Below, piece by piece: positions 25,505 to 33,459 of a DNA stretch of 64,000 nt. Under the pieces are notes generated by a model. It saw only the letters and a list, made by a program, of their open reading frames with translations. It made no database searches and had not been told where the DNA came from. The first letter of the stretch is position 1. Each line of letters starts with the position of its first letter. The position numbers and the translations under genes were made by a program. The DNA comes from Stenotrophomonas hibiscicola ATCC 19867 (GTDB lineage: Bacteria > Pseudomonadota > Gammaproteobacteria > Xanthomonadales > Xanthomonadaceae), in assembly GCF_000382065.1 (NCBI RefSeq), contig NZ_KB907498.1:192714-256713 (forward strand), given 5' to 3'.

Positions 25505-27538
25505 TCACTGAAAAGAGAAGGGGCCCATCTGGGCCCCTTGCATTCCGATCTGCGTTGTCAGGAACGTTCGGAATAGTTCCTGTAGCTCTGCCTGCTGTTC
25601 CTTGGACATGTTGTCCAACTGGATGGATTCAGCCTGAGCAGCGTCCTTCTGGGCCGAGGCCATGTAGCTAACCGACTGCGCTTCGGACTTCTTCGCATCA
25701 GCCTGCATCTTCTGCGCCTGAGCCAGCTGCTCAGGGCTAGGCTGCTGTTGCTGCGGAACCTCTTCACCCTCTTCCGGCTCAAGCAAACCGGCCTGGACGA
25801 CGATTCGGCGGGCGGCCTTGCGCACGTCCTCAAGGCCCGGCATGTCGAGCGACTTGATGAAGCCATACTTGGCAACCATGCCCAGTGGGCTGGGGTCATT
25901 CGCCAGCTGCATCATCGCTTCGGCGGCTTCCATCCGCTGGGTCGTGTAGCTCGGACCGATGGTCACCGCAATGTCGTACCGCCCCTGAGACAGGTCATTC
26001 AACGTCACCTCGCGGCCCGTCTGCTGATCAACAACTGTCTGATTGACTCGGATTACCTTCTCGGCGCCGTCCTCACCGATGATGCGGATCTGGCGTTCGG
26101 TGTCGTAAATCTTGGAGATCAGGTCGTTCGTGATCTCGAAGTCGTACTTCATGGCGTACGACAGGTTGTCGATGTAGTCGAAGTTGGCTACATCGCCCTC
26201 GCGCTGGCGGGCCAGAATCGCCCGGCCGCTCGTCTCGTTGGACCTAGCGCCAAGGCTGGCATCGTAGATACCAGTCGCAGCCTTGATATCGTCGCTGCTG
26301 ATGGCTGCAGCCTGAGCCAGTGCTGCCGGGAACTGCGCTGTAGGCTCGCGTGACGGCTTACCTGCGTTGGGCAGGGCCGGGTCTGCCTTGTACAGCAGCA
26401 CAGGCGGCCGCTTTGTCTTCAGGCTGTTCCACTGTCCCTCGTAACCAGCCAACGACTCTGCCGGAGCCATAAACGGGCTGTAAGGCTGGTCGGACAGAAC
26501 CTCGATGAACGTAGAGCGCTCGTAGTTGTACATGCGCTGGGCGTCCTTGCCGAAGCGGACGGCACCGAAGAACGTTTCCTTGCCGCCAAGGTTGAGGATT
26601 TCTCCCCAGACCGGCACAAGCGGGATGAAGCGGCCAGCCCACTCGTTGGGGCCTTCCAGGATCTCCGCGCCGGACACGATGCACTGCCAGACCTTTTCGC
26701 GGGTTGCCTTGCGGCTGCGCTGGACGGTGATTCCTGCCTGGGCCATCTCGTCCAGCACGTCGACGATTTCAGCCTCGTCGTATGAGGCGCCGTTGGACAT
26801 CAGGACCAGGGTGTACGTCTCGCTGGTCTTGTACCAGTACTCCGATACGGTTACTTCTTCCTCTTGGAACCAGTCGCGGTGCGTCTCGCCGCAGTCATCC
26901 ACCGAAACCAGCTGGGCATCAGGCCACTTCTCCCGGAATGCCGAGCGTGCCCAAGTGCTGTCCACGAAGGCAAAGCGGGCGTCGCGGCGGTCCTTTGACT
27001 TGGCCGCAGGGTCGAAGACCACCGTGTAGGGATTGGCGATCTCCTCCTTGCGGATGACCATGTCAAAGCCGCCGTCGTCCTCGTATCCGTAGTTGACGCG
27101 CCACACGCCGTAGCCGCCGCCCACCGCAAACTGGAAGGCGGTGTCCCGTGCTCGGTCGGCCTCGCTGGTCTGATCGATGTTGCGGATCAGACCCTGACGG
27201 ATCTCGGCCAGGTCAGCATCGCTATCCTCGACTGCCCTCACCTTCGCCTGCGGCCTGTTCTGGCGCTGGTCGTTGGTGATCTGCTTCATTGCCTGGCGCA
27301 GCTTGTTCACGGTGTACATGGGGCGACCCGCACGGGTCTGCGCCATCCACTCGTCCCACTGCGTATCAGGCATGAAGGCGAACTCCATGTCCTGCTCAGC
27401 CAGCCGGTACTGGTTGCGCCAGTAGTCGCGGGCGTACTGGTGCCGGGACAGCATCTCCTTGTGGAGCGCCTCCTTGTCCACGCCCGACCGCTCCGTCGCG
27501 AACTTCGGATCTTCTGGCGTGTTCTTGTACTCAGCCAT
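25505..27538 (-). CDS. Portal protein, P22 gp1-like
   Basis: A 677-residue portal. The N-terminal region RHQYARDYWRNQYRLAEQDM and PMYTVNKLRQAMKQITNDQR, the middle SGRAILARQREGDVANFDYI and NLSYAMKYDFEITNDLISKI, and the Gln-rich C-terminal barrel helix (PEQLAQAQKMQADAKKSEAQ) match P22-type portals. It forms a twelve-subunit ring for DNA packaging. ATG overlaps the terminase stop as TAATG. Confidence 0.92.
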   Translation of the reverse strand: MAEYKNTPEDPKFATERSGVDKEALHKEMLSRHQYARDYWRNQYRLAEQDMEFAFMPDTQWDEWMAQTRAGRPMYTVNKLRQAMKQITNDQRQNRPQAKVRAVEDSDADLAEIRQGLIRNIDQTSEADRARDTAFQFAVGGGYGVWRVNYGYEDDGGFDMVIRKEEIANPYTVVFDPAAKSKDRRDARFAFVDSTWARSAFREKWPDAQLVSVDDCGETHRDWFQEEEVTVSEYWYKTSETYTLVLMSNGASYDEAEIVDVLDEMAQAGITVQRSRKATREKVWQCIVSGAEILEGPNEWAGRFIPLVPVWGEILNLGGKETFFGAVRFGKDAQRMYNYERSTFIEVLSDQPYSPFMAPAESLAGYEGQWNSLKTKRPPVLLYKADPALPNAGKPSREPTAQFPAALAQAAAISSDDIKAATGIYDASLGARSNETSGRAILARQREGDVANFDYIDNLSYAMKYDFEITNDLISKIYDTERQIRIIGEDGAEKVIRVNQTVVDQQTGREVTLNDLSQGRYDIAVTIGPSYTTQRMEAAEAMMQLANDPSPLGMVAKYGFIKSLDMPGLEDVRKAARRIVVQAGLLEPEEGEEVPQQQQPSPEQLAQAQKMQADAKKSEAQSVSYMASAQKDAAQAESIQLDNMSKEQQAELQELFRTFLTTQIGMQGAQMGPFSFQ

Positions 27539-29064
27539 TAGGCGAATTCCGATGCGAAGTTGAGGCGGATAGGTGCAGCCACTGCCACAGGCTCAGCGAA
27601 CGTCAGCGCCAGCGCGTCCCAACCATCGGGGCTGCTGATGCCTCGTTCGCGCATATGCTCTTTTGACTCAAGGATCAGACGTGAATGGCTGTCGTACCGA
27701 TACCCAGGCCCACAGGCATCGGCCTGCAGAGCGTCGTCGTCGGGGATTTCCACCCCTGCGATCTCTTCCAGCCATTCCTTCGACCGCATCCACATCTCGG
27801 CGCGACGGTTGGCAGGGCCGCCGCCGTCCTTTGGCGGCTCTTGCGGCGCAGAACCGAAGTTGACGGCTACGACCACCTTTCCGTAGCCCATCTCCTTCAG
27901 TCGGTCATAGACGCCTGCGCCAATACCGCCAACGTCGATGAACATCCTTGCTGGGGCTTCTTCATCAATGACCTTCTTGGCCCAGCCAGCAACTGCCATC
28001 GTGTCCCATTTGGCCCGGCGCTCCAGACCGAACGCCTTGCCACCTCGTCGCCTGATCATCGCTGTGCTGTCGTCGCCGAAGCGCGCCGGATCCAGGCCGA
28101 TCACCAGCGGCCCAGCCGGGTCCTTGACGGTATTACGCGCCTGGGCCACCAATGCTGGCTTGATGTAGCTATCGTGGCCGGACATCTGGAATGCCTCAGC
28201 TGCTGTAGCCGGGTATTCCTGCTTGAACAGCGCGGCGTCCTTCAGCTCGGAAATCTTGTTCCGGCGCCACGCCATCTGCTCCATGTCCAGGCCATACAGC
28301 TGGGCATAGGCGCGCTCGTCCTCATCCAGCTCAAACCCGGCCGGCACAGCGCGGCGGTACTCCTCCTGCCAGTACCACGGCACGAAGATCGCGATGAAGT
28401 CGCCTTCGCCGCGCTCAGCTGCCTGCCAGTTCTGGTGGAAGAAGTTGCCGATGCCGTTGGCCGTGGACTCAAGGATGACCTCGGTCCCGTCCTCGTTTGG
28501 CACCGCCTGCAGAACGCCAGCAGCATGGGTCTCTGCGTTCTTCCAGAACGCCACCTCGGATCCATGGAACAGCTGGATCGTGCTGGAGCGGCCGACGCCC
28601 TTGGTGCCAGCCGTGCCGACCTTGTAGCCACTGTCCAGGCCATCGAACAACAGCTCCTTGGCGTTCGCCGCCCCAGTGCTGGGACGAACGAACTCAGGAC
28701 AGTTCTCGTGATACCTGTTCACCATCTCAAACAGGTTCTGAGTGGCCGCGTCCTCGTGCGTCAGGATGAAGGTCCTAACCCCCCTCCTCCATGAGGATGC
28801 GTGGTAATACCTGGCCGAAACGTATGTCGAGCAACCCTGCTGACGGCCCTTCAGGATCAGCGCCCTAACCTTCCCGGTAGCGGCCTTCTGCTCCTCCAGC
28901 CGCTCATGGATGTAGGCCTGAGCCCTGTTGAATCGCAGCGCCTGGACGGCTCCCGACTTGCTGCGGATGAACATGCAGTTCTTGGAATAGAACTCCAGGT
29001 CGTCCCGCAGCCGGCGCCGCGCCTCAACCTCCTCAGTCTTCAAGCGAGGCGAGCCACTGTTCAT
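27538..29064 (-). CDS. Terminase large subunit
   Basis: A 508-residue packaging motor. The ATPase half has the Walker A-type ALILKGRQQGCST and a Walker B-type region around TEVILESTANG. The nuclease half has LVIGLDPARFGDDST, with the first metal-binding Asp, then RMFIDVGGIGAGVYDRL and the C-terminal SPDGWDALALTFAEP. It belongs to the P22/Sf6-like headful group by gene order, and it overlaps the small subunit by 32 bases. Confidence 0.92.
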   Translation of the reverse strand: MNSGSPRLKTEEVEARRRLRDDLEFYSKNCMFIRSKSGAVQALRFNRAQAYIHERLEEQKAATGKVRALILKGRQQGCSTYVSARYYHASSWRRGVRTFILTHEDAATQNLFEMVNRYHENCPEFVRPSTGAANAKELLFDGLDSGYKVGTAGTKGVGRSSTIQLFHGSEVAFWKNAETHAAGVLQAVPNEDGTEVILESTANGIGNFFHQNWQAAERGEGDFIAIFVPWYWQEEYRRAVPAGFELDEDERAYAQLYGLDMEQMAWRRNKISELKDAALFKQEYPATAAEAFQMSGHDSYIKPALVAQARNTVKDPAGPLVIGLDPARFGDDSTAMIRRRGGKAFGLERRAKWDTMAVAGWAKKVIDEEAPARMFIDVGGIGAGVYDRLKEMGYGKVVVAVNFGSAPQEPPKDGGGPANRRAEMWMRSKEWLEEIAGVEIPDDDALQADACGPGYRYDSHSRLILESKEHMRERGISSPDGWDALALTFAEPVAVAAPIRLNFASEFA

Positions 29065-29464
29065 GGGTCAACGTCACGTTAGTGACCGTGCTGTCCAGGC
29101 GGTCGCCGTACTTCTTGGGCTTCAGCTTGCTTGCCACCCACTTGCGGGTGTCGACCCGCAGCCGATTACGAGCAACCGCCGTGGAGTCATACACCACCAT
29201 GGTCGTGCCGCCCTCGGCATCCTTCACCACGGTTTCCTGCTCATCCGAGATCGCAACCAGCTCGTCGGCAAAGGATTCGGCCTGTTCATCCCTCGCACGT
29301 GCGTATTGGTCTTGGAACTCCTTGTGCTTGCCAAGCCACCTGAATACAGTGGCCTTGCTCGGCATGCCCTCGCAAGCACAGATGGCCCGCAGCGACTCGC
29401 CGTCCGCTATCCGTTCACAGATCACGTCAGCGATCTGGTCGTTGTAGTCAGTAGGGCGCGCCAT
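29033..29464 (-). CDS. Terminase small subunit
   Basis: A 143-residue DNA-binding packaging protein. The N-terminal helix-turn-helix region is IADVICERIADGESLRAICA followed by EGMPSKATVFRWLG. Then comes QYARARDEQAESFADELVAI and the oligomerisation segment DTRKWVASKLKPKKYGDRLD, which is diagnostic for this terminase family. Confidence 0.9.
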   Translation of the reverse strand: MARPTDYNDQIADVICERIADGESLRAICACEGMPSKATVFRWLGKHKEFQDQYARARDEQAESFADELVAISDEQETVVKDAEGGTTMVVYDSTAVARNRLRVDTRKWVASKLKPKKYGDRLDSTVTNVTLTHEQWLASLED

Positions 29465-29467
29465 GGC

Positions 29468-29857
29468 TTAACTCGGGAATGCCACCAACTGCTGAGGGCC
29501 GGTGATCCAGTTGTCGTTGCGGACATAGCGGGCTGGCAGGATGCGCAGGACATGCCACTGGCAGTAGCGCTCCCCGTTGCTCAGCTCCGCGTCCAGGCGG
29601 ATGCAGCAGGCGCCGTCGATCTGTGCCTGCACGTTGATTGAGACCTTGCGGCCATCTACAACAGGGTCAGACATGACCCCGGTCCAGTTGTCTAGGGTGT
29701 TCCACGTTGCCTTGGAGATGGTTACCCCTGGAGGCAGCGCACCGTTGAAGTCGGTGACAAGCTGTCGACGCTCAGGGCTGTAGACCTGCCCGTAGTGCAC
29801 GCGGTCCCGGTTATGCGCCGAAACCACGCAGCGGGTCACTCGACCGATGTCACTCAC
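29468..29857 (-). CDS. Hypothetical phage protein between lysis and terminase genes
   Basis: A 129-residue soluble beta-rich protein (MSDIGRVTRCVVSAHNRDRV, FNGALPPGVTISKATWNTLD, CCIRLDAELSNGERYCQWHV). It overlaps the Rz gene by eight bases and ends four bases before the terminase small subunit, so it belongs to the late operon. The fold looks like an Ig-type sandwich. Function unknown. Confidence 0.65.
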   Translation of the reverse strand: MSDIGRVTRCVVSAHNRDRVHYGQVYSPERRQLVTDFNGALPPGVTISKATWNTLDNWTGVMSDPVVDGRKVSINVQAQIDGACCIRLDAELSNGERYCQWHVLRILPARYVRNDNWITGPQQLVAFPS

Positions 29858-30314
29858 GATCAGCCCTCACCAAGGCTTGGAGCCCACGGACTTGGGCGTC
29901 ACAGGCGGCTGCGGCACGAACAATTCGGCCCGCACTGCCCGCTCGGTCGTCGGCTCTGTCATCAACGGGGCCGGAGCTGGCGCTAAGGTCGGACACTCGG
30001 GCCTCACAGCCTGCCCAGCGCTGCTGCAGGCGGAGGTTGCCAGCACGCAGGCCATCAGCGACAGCCGCGCCTTTCGATTCAGCATCTGCCTTCTCCTGCT
30101 CGTACTGGGTTGCGACTGCCTCGGCCCGCTTGACCCGTTGGCGCTCGACCGCGATCACGGCGATGGCGTTGTCGCGCTCCTGCTCTGCGACTGCCTTGGC
30201 CGTCTGGGCGTTGTCTCGGGCGCGCTCTGCCTGAGCTACCGTCCCGCGCTGCCACACGGCAACGCCCACTAGGAGCAATACGGCTCCCAGCAGGACACGG
30301 GACAGAATGCTCAC
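29850..30314 (-). CDS. i-spanin (Rz-like)
   Basis: A 154-residue inner-membrane lysis protein. One N-terminal membrane helix (LSRVLLGAVLLLVGVAVW) is followed by a long periplasmic coiled coil rich in Ala, Glu and Arg. The gene contains the o-spanin in another frame, as in lambda Rz/Rz1. The pair would fuse inner and outer membranes at the end of lysis. Confidence 0.85.
   Translation of the reverse strand: MSILSRVLLGAVLLLVGVAVWQRGTVAQAERARDNAQTAKAVAEQERDNAIAVIAVERQRVKRAEAVATQYEQEKADAESKGAAVADGLRAGNLRLQQRWAGCEARVSDLSASSGPVDDRADDRAGSAGRIVRAAAACDAQVRGLQALVRADRE
29867..30085 (-). CDS. o-spanin (Rz1-like lipoprotein) embedded in Rz
   Basis: A 72-residue frame entirely inside the Rz gene. It starts MLNRKARLSLMACVLATSAC, a lipoprotein signal ending in a lipobox Cys at residue 20, and continues with a Pro-rich stretch (PECPTLAPAPAPLMTEP) typical of Rz1. 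Signal plus Pro-rich short body in the expected place makes this convincing even without its own strong ribosome site. Confidence 0.82.
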   Translation of the reverse strand: MLNRKARLSLMACVLATSACSSAGQAVRPECPTLAPAPAPLMTEPTTERAVRAELFVPQPPVTPKSVGSKPW

Positions 30315-30315
30315 G

Positions 30316-30561
30316 TTAGAACGATCCCGGCTTGGCCACAGCGCGGGTCAGCGCCATCAGGCCGGTCTGGAAGTCGGTCTTGGCAATTGCAGACCAGCGG
30401 TAGCAATCGCCCTTGTCGCCCTCGATCGCGGTGTTCGTGTCGTTGACCTTGTTGACCAGGGCCTGCAGCTCCTCACCCTTCGCCTTGATCTCGTTCATCA
30501 GGTCGATCTCGGCCTGGCTCAGTTCCCGGTAGCCGGTGATCTTGCGGTGCTGGTTTTCCAT
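30316..30561 (-). CDS. Acb2/Tad1-like cyclic-nucleotide sponge (predicted anti-CBASS/anti-Thoeris)
   Basis: An 81-residue helical protein. The N-terminus MENQHRKITGYRELSQAEID with LMNEIKAKG and the C-terminus RWSAIAKTDFQTGLMALTRA with VAKP match the Acb2/Tad1 hairpin family as I remember it. Those hexameric proteins sequester cyclic di- and trinucleotides so that host CBASS effectors are not switched on. Tyr11 and Lys26, reported as ligand contacts in Acb2, fall at the same positions. ATG at 30561 has GAGGA upstream. The frame runs on to 30639 without similarity. It is placed in the lysis/late cassette directly after Rz. Confidence 0.75.
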   Translation of the reverse strand: MENQHRKITGYRELSQAEIDLMNEIKAKGEELQALVNKVNDTNTAIEGDKGDCYRWSAIAKTDFQTGLMALTRAVAKPGSF

Positions 30562-30571
30562 GAATGAGTCC

Positions 30572-30859
30572 TCAGAGAACGCTTCGGTCGTTGATGCTAT
30601 GCAGGTCGGCCAAGATGCTGGACAGGAGGGCGTTCCCATTCATCAGCACATCCACGAGCGGGGCACGCTCAGGAACCGGATCAGAACAGCACGCGTCGGC
30701 TTTGCCGTTCCGCTCCGGCGCCAACACCTTTGCGAATGAAGAACGGGTGCGGATCACAGCATGGGACAGCTCGTCCATGAGGTCGCGCTGTACCCGCAGA
30801 AGGCTATCGACTTCGGACGCCGGCATAGCCGGAGCAATCTCGCTTGAACCTTTCAACAT
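30572..30859 (-). CDS. Small helical phage protein, upstream of the Acb2-like gene
   Basis: A 95-residue protein (MLKGSSEIAPAMPASEVDSL, LMDELSHAVIRTRSSFAKVL, LMNGNALLSSILADLHSIND). It has two predicted helices around a Pro-rich centre. It is 11 bases from the Acb2-like start and likely co-expressed with it. No family that I can name. Confidence 0.6.
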   Translation of the reverse strand: MLKGSSEIAPAMPASEVDSLLRVQRDLMDELSHAVIRTRSSFAKVLAPERNGKADACCSDPVPERAPLVDVLMNGNALLSSILADLHSINDRSVL

Positions 30860-30868
30860 GTTGAACCC

Positions 30869-31141
30869 TCAGTTGGGCTTACGCTGACTGATGAACTTGG
30901 CGATCAGGCCGAAGCCTGCAACCACGCGGATCGACCACACGACCGCCTGCGGCATTGCCTCGTCCGCCAGCATGCCGAGCGTGTTGGCGGCCTGGTACAA
31001 GTCCGGGGAGGCCACGAGGACGGCCAGCGCCCAGGTGCTGTAGTGCTTGAGGGTGTCGCGGATCGGCATCAGGCCCTGCGGCAGAAGACTAGCCTTAGCA
31101 GCCTTCGGCGGCTTGGTGATGATCGGGGTAGGACTGCTCAT
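30869..31141 (-). CDS. Putative holin or holin-like membrane protein
   Basis: A 90-residue protein with a basic N-terminus. It has two hydrophobic segments (YSTWALAVLVASPDLYQAA and AVVWSIRVVAGFGLIAKFI) and a short charged tail. It sits in the lysis cassette downstream of the lysozyme, and the lysozyme has no signal, so a pore former is needed. Three small membrane proteins lie here and the true holin cannot be picked. ATGA overlap with the preceding gene. Confidence 0.55.
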   Translation of the reverse strand: MSSPTPIITKPPKAAKASLLPQGLMPIRDTLKHYSTWALAVLVASPDLYQAANTLGMLADEAMPQAVVWSIRVVAGFGLIAKFISQRKPN

Positions 31142-31464
31142 TTCTTTTCGCGCTCCTTCTGGCGCTGGAGTTCCTTGTCAACCTCCTCGGCGAAGCGAGG
31201 GGCCAGCATATAGACCGCCTTGTGGTAGGCCTCGGCCTGCCGGGTAGCCACATCGGCGCTGCTGGCGGTGTGTGCGATCCACACGGCGCCAAGGGTCACC
31301 CCAGCCAGTGCAATACCAATGGCGATTCCGTTCCACACAGAACCGGCGCCCTCAAGGCGCACCACGTTCCCGTTGGCGGATGAACCGTGGAGCCGACTCA
31401 ACGCCGAATCCAGCCGCTCCAACCCTGCGCGAAAGTCCCGGGCCAGTTCGTCGTTGGCGCTCAT
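31138..31464 (-). CDS. Membrane protein of the lysis cassette
   Basis: A 108-residue protein: soluble N-terminus (MSANDELARDFRAGLERLDS), one membrane helix (WNGIAIGIALAGVTLGAVWI) and a long charged C-terminal helix ending KELQRQKEREKK. It could be an antiholin, holin partner or tail tape factor. ATGA overlap with neighbours on both sides. Confidence 0.55.
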   Translation of the reverse strand: MSANDELARDFRAGLERLDSALSRLHGSSANGNVVRLEGAGSVWNGIAIGIALAGVTLGAVWIAHTASSADVATRQAEAYHKAVYMLAPRFAEEVDKELQRQKEREKK

Positions 31465-31721
31465 TTCCTGAAGGGCTCCGAGAACACAGGGACATCCATC
31501 TTGGTGGCGATTCGGTAGATCACGTCCCGCAGGCTGTGGATCTCTTCCTTAACTTCCTGCAGCGCGCCCTGCTTCAGCATGTTCTCGGCCACATAGAGCT
31601 TGTGCTTGTTGTGGTCCTGCCAGAGCATCCAGATCCAGCCCGTCAGCGCGCCTACGCCCAGCATGAGGCAGGGGACGACAATGGCGAGGATGCGGACCAA
31701 GATGTCCATGGTTTCGCTCAT
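31461..31721 (-). CDS. Membrane protein of the lysis cassette, second holin candidate
   Basis: An 86-residue protein with one strong N-terminal membrane helix (ILVRILAIVVPCLMLGVGAL). A coiled-coil region (EVKEEIHSLRDVIYRIATKM) follows. This topology is like class III or haemolysin-XhlA-type holins. It is immediately downstream of the lysozyme with an ATGA overlap. Confidence 0.55.
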   Translation of the reverse strand: MSETMDILVRILAIVVPCLMLGVGALTGWIWMLWQDHNKHKLYVAENMLKQGALQEVKEEIHSLRDVIYRIATKMDVPVFSEPFRK

Positions 31722-32155
31722 TCGCGGAACACCCTTTGCTCGTCAAGGCGCCGGTTGGTCAGGCCCTTCATGACTCGCCCCCCAGCCCTGTTCCAGCGGG
31801 TGAACTCAGCAGCTGCGCCAGCCACGTCCCCGGTGTTGAACTTCCTCAGCAAGGTGGAGTTGGCAAACGCCTTGGCGCCGATGTTGTAGGCCAGACTGGT
31901 CATAGCCCCGATCTGGGCGTCAGTGGCTGGCTTCTTCACCGCCGACTGAACGCCCTTGAGGAATCGGGTCACGTCCTGAGCCAGCCGCTCATCTGCCTGC
32001 GCTTGCGTCCACTTCACGCCCTTGGCGATGCCCGGGCCTGTGGCGCCGTAGCCAATCGTCCAAGGGTCTCCGCCAGTGCCGGGGTCCGGGTATGCCTCAA
32101 GCCTGCATCCTTCCCACCGCTTTATCAGTGAGATGGCATAGGCAAGGGCAGACAC
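31718..32155 (-). CDS. Endolysin, GH24 (T4-type) lysozyme
   Basis: A 145-residue muramidase cutting the MurNAc-GlcNAc bond. From the GTG start, the catalytic site is WEGCRLEAYPDP (Glu15, Asp24) followed by WTIGYG (Thr33). ALTSLAYNIG-like AMTSLAYNIGAKAFANSTLL and GRVMKGLTNRRLDEQRVF complete the family. GTG at 32155 is chosen because GGAGG lies five bases upstream. The open frame to 32227 has no ribosome site. No secretion signal is seen, so a holin is required. Confidence 0.9.
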   Translation of the reverse strand: MSALAYAISLIKRWEGCRLEAYPDPGTGGDPWTIGYGATGPGIAKGVKWTQAQADERLAQDVTRFLKGVQSAVKKPATDAQIGAMTSLAYNIGAKAFANSTLLRKFNTGDVAGAAAEFTRWNRAGGRVMKGLTNRRLDEQRVFRE

Positions 32156-32228
32156 AGGATCCTCCAATGGGCGCCCGCCCCGCTGCCAGCTATGCGCGAG
32201 GGTTGATCTGGACGGGGGAACGGGCAAA

Positions 32229-32256
32229 GAAAAAGCCCCTCGGGACCGAGAGGCTT
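32229..32256 (-). terminator. Rho-independent terminator between early-left genes and lysis genes
   Basis: AAGCCTCTCGG/CCGAGGGGCTT stem with short loop, followed by TTTTTC on the minus strand. It separates the replication-side leftward genes from the lysozyme, a natural target for a Q-like antiterminator. Confidence 0.8.
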
Positions 32257-32285
32257 CTATGTCACAGTGCCTGAAAAGTTACGCT

Positions 32286-32301
32286 AGAGGTGCGCACCTC
32301 T
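32286..32301. repeat. 16-bp perfect palindrome
   Basis: AGAGGTGCGCACCTCT lies between the terminator and the stop of the next gene. A protein-binding site is possible; nothing else supports it. Confidence 0.5.
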
Positions 32302-32331
32302 GCAATATGGCTTCGACAAAAACACCTCAAA

Positions 32332-32766
32332 TCAGGCTGCCTGAGCCATCGCGATCCCTCGCATGGCGCCTTTCACCTCTGCGAACGCCACGTCATGCAG
32401 TGTCAGGTAATGCCGCTGGCTTACTGGCTTCTCCCCGACGTGCACCAACAGAAGGTTGGCCGTCTCCCAACGTTCCACCTTCCTTCGACCCATGCCGCAG
32501 TAGTAGGCTCGCAGGACGCAGGCATAGACCACCTGGTCCCTGCCGATGCTGTACACGATGTCCTCTATCCGCTGTGCGCGAAGGTCCGTCTCCAGCGGTT
32601 TGAACCCCTGAACTCGGCCTGGCATCTCGCCGTGGTGTTCGATCAGGACAGCGAGGAGGTTCTTGGACTGATGGCCCAGGTACTCGCAGTCGCGGTGCAG
32701 TGCAAACTCCCTACCCCAATGCTCCAGCTCGGCCCGGACGTATGCCCCGAAGGTGTCAGCTTGCAT
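32332..32766 (-). CDS. Hypothetical phage protein, possible late regulator
   Basis: A 144-residue protein (MQADTFGAYVRAELEHWGRE, LRAQRIEDIVYSIGRDQVVY, LRAYYCGMGRRKVERWETAN). The segment around LRAYYCG with a following helix recalls small antitermination or sigma-like regulators, and the position just before the terminator and lysis genes is where a Q-type protein would be. The similarity is weak, so this stays a hypothesis. ATG at 32766 overlaps the previous gene by 11 bases. Confidence 0.55.
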   Translation of the reverse strand: MQADTFGAYVRAELEHWGREFALHRDCEYLGHQSKNLLAVLIEHHGEMPGRVQGFKPLETDLRAQRIEDIVYSIGRDQVVYACVLRAYYCGMGRRKVERWETANLLLVHVGEKPVSQRHYLTLHDVAFAEVKGAMRGIAMAQAA

Positions 32767-32989
32767 GATGTTCCCCCTGTCGGATGTATTTGCGGGCCTG
32801 TCGCCCAAACCGATATCGCTTAGTACCGTGTCGCCCGACGCACTCGATCTGGCCGCGCCGGGCCATCTGATCCACATCACGGGTAACTCTGTCCCGATCT
32901 ACTGCAGGCACCCCCGCGCAGACATCGCCTATGAAGTGCCACCCCGGGTTCTCTGCCAGCCACTGCCGGATCTGCTGTGCGCGGCTCAT
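32756..32989 (-). CDS. Winged-helix DNA-binding protein, small
   Basis: A 77-residue basic protein (MSRAQQIRQWLAENPGWHFI, VDRDRVTRDVDQMARRGQIE, KRYRFG) with the helix-helix-wing arrangement of small transcription factors. Its ATGA overlaps the RuvC-like gene. Confidence 0.6.
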   Translation of the reverse strand: MSRAQQIRQWLAENPGWHFIGDVCAGVPAVDRDRVTRDVDQMARRGQIECVGRHGTKRYRFGRQARKYIRQGEHHAS

Positions 32990-33459
32990 GCTGCCCTCCT
33001 GCTGTTCTCAGGAGTGATACCTGCCACGGTCACGGCCACGCCAAGCGCAGCCCACGCGTGCGACTTGACTCCATAGGTCGGCCCCGGTGCCTTCTTGGTG
33101 CCCTGCGGCCCAAGCAAGTCCAGCAGCGCCTGCCGGATGTTCGCGTCCTTGGCCTTGGCGTTACCGCACAGATGCAGCTTCACGTCGCGTCGGTAGACCA
33201 GCCTGACCGATGCTGGTACTCTCCACGCCTGCTGGAATCGCCCGATCCACACGCAGGTTTCAAACACCTCACGGCCCACCGCCATCCCGTAGCTGGCGAC
33301 CATCTCGATTGCCAGCTGGTCCTTGCTATACCCGCCCCAGCCGAGCAGGGCCACAAGCAGTTCATCGTTCGGCATCACGCCGGATTCCAAGACACTGCCG
33401 TTCTGCAGCAGGCACCACCCGCTTCCCTCGGTGCCAGGATCGATGGCAAGTATTCTCAC
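32986..33459 (-). CDS. RuvC-like RNase H-fold nuclease (Holliday junction resolvase-like)
   Basis: A 157-residue protein: ILAIDPGTEGSGWCLL gives the first Asp, QLAIEMVASYGMAVG the second-strand Glu, and PTYGVKSHAWAALGVAVTVA the C-terminal helix with a His where the family has Asp. KDANIRQALLDLLG is the usual region before it. It would resolve branched DNA before packaging. The loss of the last acidic residue (SHAWAALG) should be checked. Confidence 0.75.
   Translation of the reverse strand: MRILAIDPGTEGSGWCLLQNGSVLESGVMPNDELLVALLGWGGYSKDQLAIEMVASYGMAVGREVFETCVWIGRFQQAWRVPASVRLVYRRDVKLHLCGNAKAKDANIRQALLDLLGPQGTKKAPGPTYGVKSHAWAALGVAVTVAGITPENSRRAA

Noticed and set aside
32153-32227. Upstream extension of the lysozyme to an ATG
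   Set aside because: A GTG with GGAGG at ideal distance lies at 32155. The extension has no ribosome site and enters the terminator region.
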